Origin: an uncultured Bacteroidales bacterium
GTDB taxonomy: Bacteria; Bacteroidota; Bacteroidia; Bacteroidales; P3
Assembly (NCBI GenBank): GCA_947177845.1
Contig: CAMWVZ010000024.1
Coordinates: 1-10,567 of the forward strand
Direction: 5' to 3'
DNA length: 10,567 nt
In this document: in pieces, positions 6,869 through 10,567 of the stretch
Layout of the letters: each line of letters starts with the position of its first letter
Position numbering within the stretch: position 1 is the stretch's first letter
The notes under the pieces: model-generated
The model's input: only the letters and a program-made list of their open reading frames with translations
Told to the model about the DNA's origin: nothing
Database searches by the model: none
Translations under genes and position numbers: made by a program

Positions 6869-6886
6869 GGGAAACTTTTAAATTTG
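6856..6886 (+). promoter_or_regulatory. rprY promoter (-33 TTG, -7 TAAATTTG)
   Basis: TTG at 6856-6858 and TAAATTTG at 6879-6886 are separated by 20 nt, close to the Bacteroidota -33/-7 arrangement. The ATG of rprY begins 5 nt after the -7 box, so transcription would start at or next to the start codon. The 15 nt from 6876 to 6890 are identical to those at 2272-2286. Confidence 0.6.
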
Positions 6887-6891
6887 CAACT

Positions 6892-7611
6892 ATGATTATT
6901 GGAGACGGAACACCCACCACGCTCACCTTCCTTTTGGCCGAAGACGACCCCAATCTGGGCACCTTCCTTCGCGCGTATCTCAAAGGAAAAGGCTACGAAA
7001 CCAAACTCTACCGCGACGGCAAATCGGCCTTCGAAGCCTTTAAGGAAGGAGGGTTCAATTTCGTGATTACCGATGTGATGATGCCCTTGAAAGACGGTTT
7101 CTCGTTGGTGCGCGACATCCGCAAGCTCGACCCCGACATTCCCGTTCTCTTCCTCACGGCCAAGACCTTGGAAGCCGACCGTCTGAAAGGCTTTCAGATG
7201 GGCGCGGACGATTACCTCACCAAGCCTTTCAGCATGGAGGAGTTGATTTTCCGTATTCAGGCGATTTTGCGCCGCACTCATGTGACCGTCAAGCCCGCAC
7301 GCCCCGAAGTCTATGAATTCGGAGGCATCCGCTTCGATGTAACGGGGCAGATACTTTCCAAGGCCGACGGAAGCGTGTCGGTGTCGCTTACCACGCGCGA
7401 AGCCGAGTTGCTGAGCCTGCTCTGCGAACACAAGAACGAAGTGGTGGAGCGCAAGGAAGCGTTGGTGGAGGTGTGGAAAGGCGACAACTATTTCAGTGCG
7501 AGGAGTATGGATGTCTATATCACCAAACTACGGAAAGCCTTGGCGCAGGTGGGCGACGTAACGATTGTGAACGTGCACGGGGTGGGCTTCAAGTTGGTGG
7601 AAAAAATGTAA
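6892..7611 (+). CDS. rprY: RprY-like response regulator, OmpR/PhoB family
   Basis: This DNA-binding response regulator is the probable phosphorylation target of the RprX-like kinase. The receiver domain (residues about 11-130) has the acidic pair D18/D19 after E17, phospho-acceptor D61 in TDVMMP, T89 in FLTAKT and K111 in TKPFSMEE, so it is complete. The winged-helix DNA-binding domain covers about 140-238 and ends in the typical SMDVYITKLRK and NVHGVGFKLV segments. The protein follows B. fragilis RprY closely in remembered motifs (FLTAKTL, ADDY-TKPFSMEEL-FRI-AILRR). I use the ATG at 6892 (239 aa). An upstream in-frame TTG at 6856 would add 12 residues that overlap the promoter and look non-native. 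Ten nt separate it from the lipoprotein gene, so the two probably share a transcript. RprXY of Bacteroides was found through an effect on tetQ expression; its natural role is less clear. Confidence 0.93.
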   Translation: MIIGDGTPTTLTFLLAEDDPNLGTFLRAYLKGKGYETKLYRDGKSAFEAFKEGGFNFVITDVMMPLKDGFSLVRDIRKLDPDIPVLFLTAKTLEADRLKGFQMGADDYLTKPFSMEELIFRIQAILRRTHVTVKPARPEVYEFGGIRFDVTGQILSKADGSVSVSLTTREAELLSLLCEHKNEVVERKEALVEVWKGDNYFSARSMDVYITKLRKALAQVGDVTIVNVHGVGFKLVEKM

Positions 7612-7621
7612 AAGCGAGAGG

Positions 7622-9124
7622 ATGAAGCGGATGAGAATTTTTACAAGAAGTCTGTGGGCGGTGGCGGCGGTGTTGCTGTCGCTGGCCTCCTGCCGCGATG
7701 AATATAGTCATTTCCGCACCGAAAACGTGGTGCTGGGATTTTCGCAAGACACCATCCGTTTCGACACCCTGCTGACGGGGCATACCAGCATCACCAAACG
7801 CCTTATGGTGCGCAACCCCTATAAGGAGGCCGTGCGCATAGACCGCATCTGTCTGAAAGGCGGGCAAAACTCGCGTTTCCGCATCAATGTGAGCGGCAAT
7901 ACCGATTTGGAACAATATAATGTGGTGATTGGAGGGCGCGACAGTCTTTTCGTGTTTGTCAATACGGTGATTGATGTGCGCAATCAGGACAATCCTTTCG
8001 AAATTGCCGATGCCTTGCGCTTCGAGGTGGAAAACAGCAAGCCGCAGCAGGTGGTGCTGAGCGCATGGGGGCAGGACGCGCACTATTGGAAATCGGACCG
8101 CAGTGTGCGCGTGCCCTTCTTCGACCCCGGCATGTTCAATCCCGATGCGGATTCCATCACCCTTTCCTATTTCGACTACGACCCGGCGCGGCACCGTTTC
8201 GACGAGGACGGGAAACCTATCGTAATTTACGGCTATCTGGCGGTGAGGGAGGGCGAGACCCTGCTTATTCCCGCCGGCACCCGCCTGTATTTTGCCCCGC
8301 AGTCGGGCATTTGGGTGCGCAAAGGTGCCAAGTTGCAGATTGCGGGCGAGTTGGGGCAGGAAGTGGTGATGACGAGTATACGGCAGGACGGCGATTATCG
8401 GAATATGGCGGGGCAGTGGGGACGGATTTGGCTCGATGCCGAGAGCGGGCCCCACGAGGTGGACTATGCCTATCTGCGCAACGGGCAGACGGCCTTTTGG
8501 CTCGATTCGTGCGCCACTACGCAGGGCGGTTTGAATATCCGCAACACAAGGGTGGAGAATATGTCTTCCTATGGCGTTTTCAGCAACGGGAACCGTGTGA
8601 AAGGCGAGAATCTCTGTTTTGCCGAAGCGCAGGCGAGTCTGTATCTCTATAAGGGAGGAAACTACGAATTCGTGCACTGCACCTTTGCCAACTATTCCTA
8701 TCACGGAGGCTACGGAGGTTCGCGGGCGTTGTTCCTGAGCGACTATATCTACGGCGCGACGGGCGAAGTGCAGCGTTTCCCGCTCGAGCGCGTGTTGTTC
8801 GCCAACAGTAGCTTCACGGGAATTTCCGACCAGCAGATTCGGGTGGACTTGTCGGGCAGGGTGGAGGAATACCCGCAGCTTGCGTTCGACCATTGCCTGA
8901 TATACCTGAAACCTGAGCCGGAAAATCATCCGTGGTTCGATTCCTGCGTCTGGAACGCGAAACCGTTTTTCCGCGATGCGGAGAATTATAATTTTGAAGT
9001 TGATACGGCGGCCTCGGCCTTGGTGGGCAAGGCCTCGCCCGCCTACCTCACCGGCACCTGCCTGCGCGACCTCCGCGGCAAGGAGCGCCGCATCCCGCCC
9101 ACCATAGGCGCTTACGAATTTTAA
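7622..9124 (+). CDS. Predicted lipoprotein with a probable right-handed beta-helix
   Basis: This 500-residue envelope protein of unknown function begins with a lipoprotein signal: basic residues K2-R9, a hydrophobic core (11-20) and lipobox LASC with acceptor C24. C24 is followed by RDE, acidic as in some Bacteroidota surface-export signals (tentative). Residues about 30-160 look like a beta-sandwich of the Ig/ASPM type (DTIRFDTLLTGHTSITKRL, then VRNPYKEAVRI). Residues about 200-460 have repeated short hydrophobic strands with GG/N turns (LLIPAGTRLYF, GIWVRKGAKLQIAG, GLNIRNTRVENMSSYG, YEFVHCTFANYSYHGG), typical of parallel beta-helices. The C-terminus ends IGAYEF, as in choice-of-anchor Q proteins. 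No catalytic motif is recognisable. A GAGAGG sequence ends one base before the ATG at 7622, too close to be a standard ribosome-binding site; the ATG at 7631 (residue 4) is an alternative. Location after rprY makes it a candidate RprY-coregulated gene. Confidence 0.8.
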   Translation: MKRMRIFTRSLWAVAAVLLSLASCRDEYSHFRTENVVLGFSQDTIRFDTLLTGHTSITKRLMVRNPYKEAVRIDRICLKGGQNSRFRINVSGNTDLEQYNVVIGGRDSLFVFVNTVIDVRNQDNPFEIADALRFEVENSKPQQVVLSAWGQDAHYWKSDRSVRVPFFDPGMFNPDADSITLSYFDYDPARHRFDEDGKPIVIYGYLAVREGETLLIPAGTRLYFAPQSGIWVRKGAKLQIAGELGQEVVMTSIRQDGDYRNMAGQWGRIWLDAESGPHEVDYAYLRNGQTAFWLDSCATTQGGLNIRNTRVENMSSYGVFSNGNRVKGENLCFAEAQASLYLYKGGNYEFVHCTFANYSYHGGYGGSRALFLSDYIYGATGEVQRFPLERVLFANSSFTGISDQQIRVDLSGRVEEYPQLAFDHCLIYLKPEPENHPWFDSCVWNAKPFFRDAENYNFEVDTAASALVGKASPAYLTGTCLRDLRGKERRIPPTIGAYEF

Positions 9125-9133
9125 GACTTTCAC

Positions 9134-9141
9134 TATCTTTG
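9134..9141 (+). promoter_or_regulatory. Promoter -7 box for lpxC-fabZ
   Basis: TATCTTTG fits TAnnTTTG exactly and is followed by CA, as often seen in Bacteroidota. It sits in the 39-nt gap after the lipoprotein stop. The ATG is 22 nt downstream of the box, giving a normal short leader. The region 19-20 nt upstream, inside the lipoprotein gene, has only a weak TTA in place of TTTG. Confidence 0.65.
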
Positions 9142-9163
9142 CATAGTTTCACAAAATACGTTT

Positions 9164-10567
9164 ATGACACGACAACGTACCTTAAAAGCCCCTGTAAGCC
9201 TTTCCGGAGTGGGACTGCATACCGGCAAGGTGGCGCAGGTTACCATAAAGCCCGCCCCGGCAGACACGTGGTTTGTCTTTAAGCGCATGGACTTGCCCGG
9301 CCAGCCCGAAATCAAGGCCTTGGCCGAATATGTGGGCGATACCTCGCGCGGCACCACCTTGGAGAAAGACGGCGTGCTCATGGTGGCCACCATCGAACAT
9401 TTCCTGTCGGCCTTGGTTGGCTTGGAGATAGACAACGCCATTATCGAGACCGATTCGCCCGAGATGCCCATTCTCGACGGCAGCGCGCGCTTGGTGGTGG
9501 AGGCCATTCAGAAAGCGGGCATCTGCGAGCAGGAAGCCGAGCGCCGCTACTACGATTTGCGCAAGCCCTTTACGTTCCGCAACGAAGAAAAGGGCATCGA
9601 AATCAAGGCTGTGCCCTCCGACAAGCGCGAATTTACCGTCAAGATAGACTATAATTCCGCGGTCATCGTGCCGCAATACGCCTCCATAGACACTTTCGGC
9701 GACCGCTACGCGGAAGAGTTGGCCAAGTGCCGCACCTTTGTGTTCCTGCGCGAAGTGGAATTCCTCTATTCCCAAAACCTGATTAAGGGCGGCGATTTGG
9801 ACAACGCCATTGTGTTTGTGGACCGCAAGGTGGAGCAGGAAGAAATCAACCGTTTGGCGTCGCTGTTCAACAAACCCGCCGTGGCGGTGAAGGAAGGCAT
9901 CCTCAACAACGTGGACTTGCATTTCAAGAACGAGCCCGCCCGCCACAAGCTCCTCGACCTGATAGGCGACTGCGCCTTGCTGGGCTGCTACATGCACGCC
10001 TCGGTCGATGCCCTGCGCCCCGGACATTTCAGCAACACCGAATTCATCAAACAGATACGTAAACAAATGCAAAAAGATATGGCACCTGAAGCTTTGCCGC
10101 CGTTCGATATAACGGCCACTCCTCTCTACGATGTAAACGGAATCAAGAAGATTCTTCCCCACCGTCCTCCGTTTTTGTTGGTGGACAAGATTGTCTATAT
10201 GGACAAGGATCAGGTGGTGGGCGTGAAGAACGTCACCATGAACGAACCGTTCTTTACGGGGCATTTTCCCGATGAGCCGGTGATGCCGGGTGTGCTTATC
10301 ATCGAGGCTATGGCGCAGACGGGCGGCATCTATATGCTGACCCAATATCCCGACCCCGAAAACTACCTCACCTATTTCTTGAAGATGGATAACGTGAAGT
10401 TCCGCCACAAGGTGGTGCCGGGCGATACGCTCATCTTCAAGCTGAGCCCGATTTCGCCGCTCCGCCGCGGCCTGTGCAACATGAAGGGCTGGGCCTATGT
10501 AGGCAACCAAATCGTGGCCGAAGCCGACATGCTGGCGCAACTTGCCCGCAAACCGGATGCTCCCGCG
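9164..10567 (+). CDS. lpxC/fabZ: Bifunctional UDP-3-O-acyl-GlcNAc deacetylase / 3-hydroxyacyl-ACP dehydratase (LpxC-FabZ fusion), 3' end outside the window
   Basis: The N-terminal half is LpxC, the zinc deacetylase that commits UDP-3-O-acyl-GlcNAc to lipid A synthesis. The C-terminal part is FabZ, which dehydrates 3-hydroxyacyl-ACP in fatty-acid synthesis and draws on the same substrate pool. LpxC zinc ligands H79, H261 and D265, base E78 and H288 are all present; the last three zinc/His positions equal the E. coli numbers (238, 242, 265) plus 23, implying an insertion between them. FabZ starts near residue 322 (YDVNGIKKILPHRPPFLLVDKI) and has the catalytic pair H367 (GHFP) and E381 (PGVLIIEAMAQ), 14 apart as in E. 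coli FabZ. The frame is open for 468 codons to the window edge with no stop. Bacteroides fusions are about this length, so the true stop is probably within a few codons. It has its own promoter. The cytoplasmic fusion is characteristic of Bacteroidota. Confidence 0.95.
   Translation, partial: MTRQRTLKAPVSLSGVGLHTGKVAQVTIKPAPADTWFVFKRMDLPGQPEIKALAEYVGDTSRGTTLEKDGVLMVATIEHFLSALVGLEIDNAIIETDSPEMPILDGSARLVVEAIQKAGICEQEAERRYYDLRKPFTFRNEEKGIEIKAVPSDKREFTVKIDYNSAVIVPQYASIDTFGDRYAEELAKCRTFVFLREVEFLYSQNLIKGGDLDNAIVFVDRKVEQEEINRLASLFNKPAVAVKEGILNNVDLHFKNEPARHKLLDLIGDCALLGCYMHASVDALRPGHFSNTEFIKQIRKQMQKDMAPEALPPFDITATPLYDVNGIKKILPHRPPFLLVDKIVYMDKDQVVGVKNVTMNEPFFTGHFPDEPVMPGVLIIEAMAQTGGIYMLTQYPDPENYLTYFLKMDNVKFRHKVVPGDTLIFKLSPISPLRRGLCNMKGWAYVGNQIVAEADMLAQLARKPDAPA

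Larger units (their letters stand above)
6641..6891. promoter_or_regulatory. AT-rich intergenic region upstream of rprY
   Basis: This 250-nt stretch has no convincing gene and is clearly more AT-rich than its surroundings. It contains the rprY promoter at its right end, a 17-bp palindrome, a 12-nt inverted repeat with widely spaced arms, an 8-nt inverted repeat around the promoter, and two nine-base sequences resembling DnaA boxes. Reading frames through it are lysine/isoleucine-rich and look like random AT-rich translation. Its density of symmetric elements suggests a regulatory region for rprY. Confidence 0.5.

Noticed and set aside
6856..6891. Upstream TTG start adding 12 residues to RprY
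   Set aside because: These codons coincide with the -33 and -7 promoter elements, and the ATG at 6892 gives the normal regulator length.
6373..7431. Minus-strand frame (352 codons) spanning the rprX end, intergenic region and rprY
   Set aside because: It crosses two well-supported genes in antisense. Its middle is random-looking AT-rich sequence and no domain is seen.
7589..9133. Long minus-strand open frame (514 codons) opposite the lipoprotein gene
   Set aside because: The plus strand has a lipobox, signal peptide and beta-helix pattern. The antisense product has no recognisable motif, and the length follows from GC-rich third positions.
9182..10540. Long minus-strand open frame (452 codons) opposite lpxC-fabZ
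   Set aside because: The plus strand encodes intact LpxC and FabZ active sites, so the antisense frame is a by-product.

Overview
The window reads as a GC-rich member of the Bacteroidota, most likely Bacteroidales. Four signs support this. LpxC and FabZ are fused into one polypeptide. The response regulator and histidine kinase closely resemble RprY and RprX, known from Bacteroides. Promoters match the Bacteroidota -7 box (TAnnTTTG) rather than a sigma-70 -10 box. Ribosome-binding sites are weak or absent. No tRNA, rRNA, CRISPR array or insertion sequence was seen. I do not assign a genus.

Layout. On the minus strand, 2202-29 holds a MoxR-type AAA+ ATPase followed by a VWA-domain partner. 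The partner stops early, at a TGA just before its last metal-site motif and near the window edge. A short AT-rich divergent promoter region (2203-2292) separates this pair from a plus-strand run: a YfcC/DcuC-family transporter (2293-3939), aspartate kinase (3951-5219) and the RprX-like sensor kinase (5219-6469). These three are tightly packed (11-nt gap, then a 1-nt overlap) and probably form one operon. From 6470 to 6891 there is no firmly established gene. This stretch holds a candidate 70-codon minus-strand ORF with a signal- or membrane-like N-terminus, then an AT-rich block with inverted repeats and the rprY promoter. RprY (6892-7611) is followed 10 nt later by a lipoprotein with a probable beta-helix fold (7622-9124). 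Then comes the LpxC-FabZ fusion (9164 to the window end) behind its own promoter.

How the genes fit together. The kinase and regulator form a two-component pair, but they are split here: rprX is the last gene of an amino-acid-related operon and rprY starts a second unit with an envelope lipoprotein. Both units begin with the same 15-nt core promoter sequence (2272-2286 and 6876-6890), which suggests matched expression. The right end is envelope biogenesis (lipid A deacetylation and fatty-acid dehydration). The left end is a chaperone-like MoxR/VWA module.

The best leads are the interrupted VWA gene, the inverted-repeat-rich region between the split rprX and rprY, the small hidden ORF there, and the shared near-leaderless promoters. 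I did not find a convincing wholly new system.
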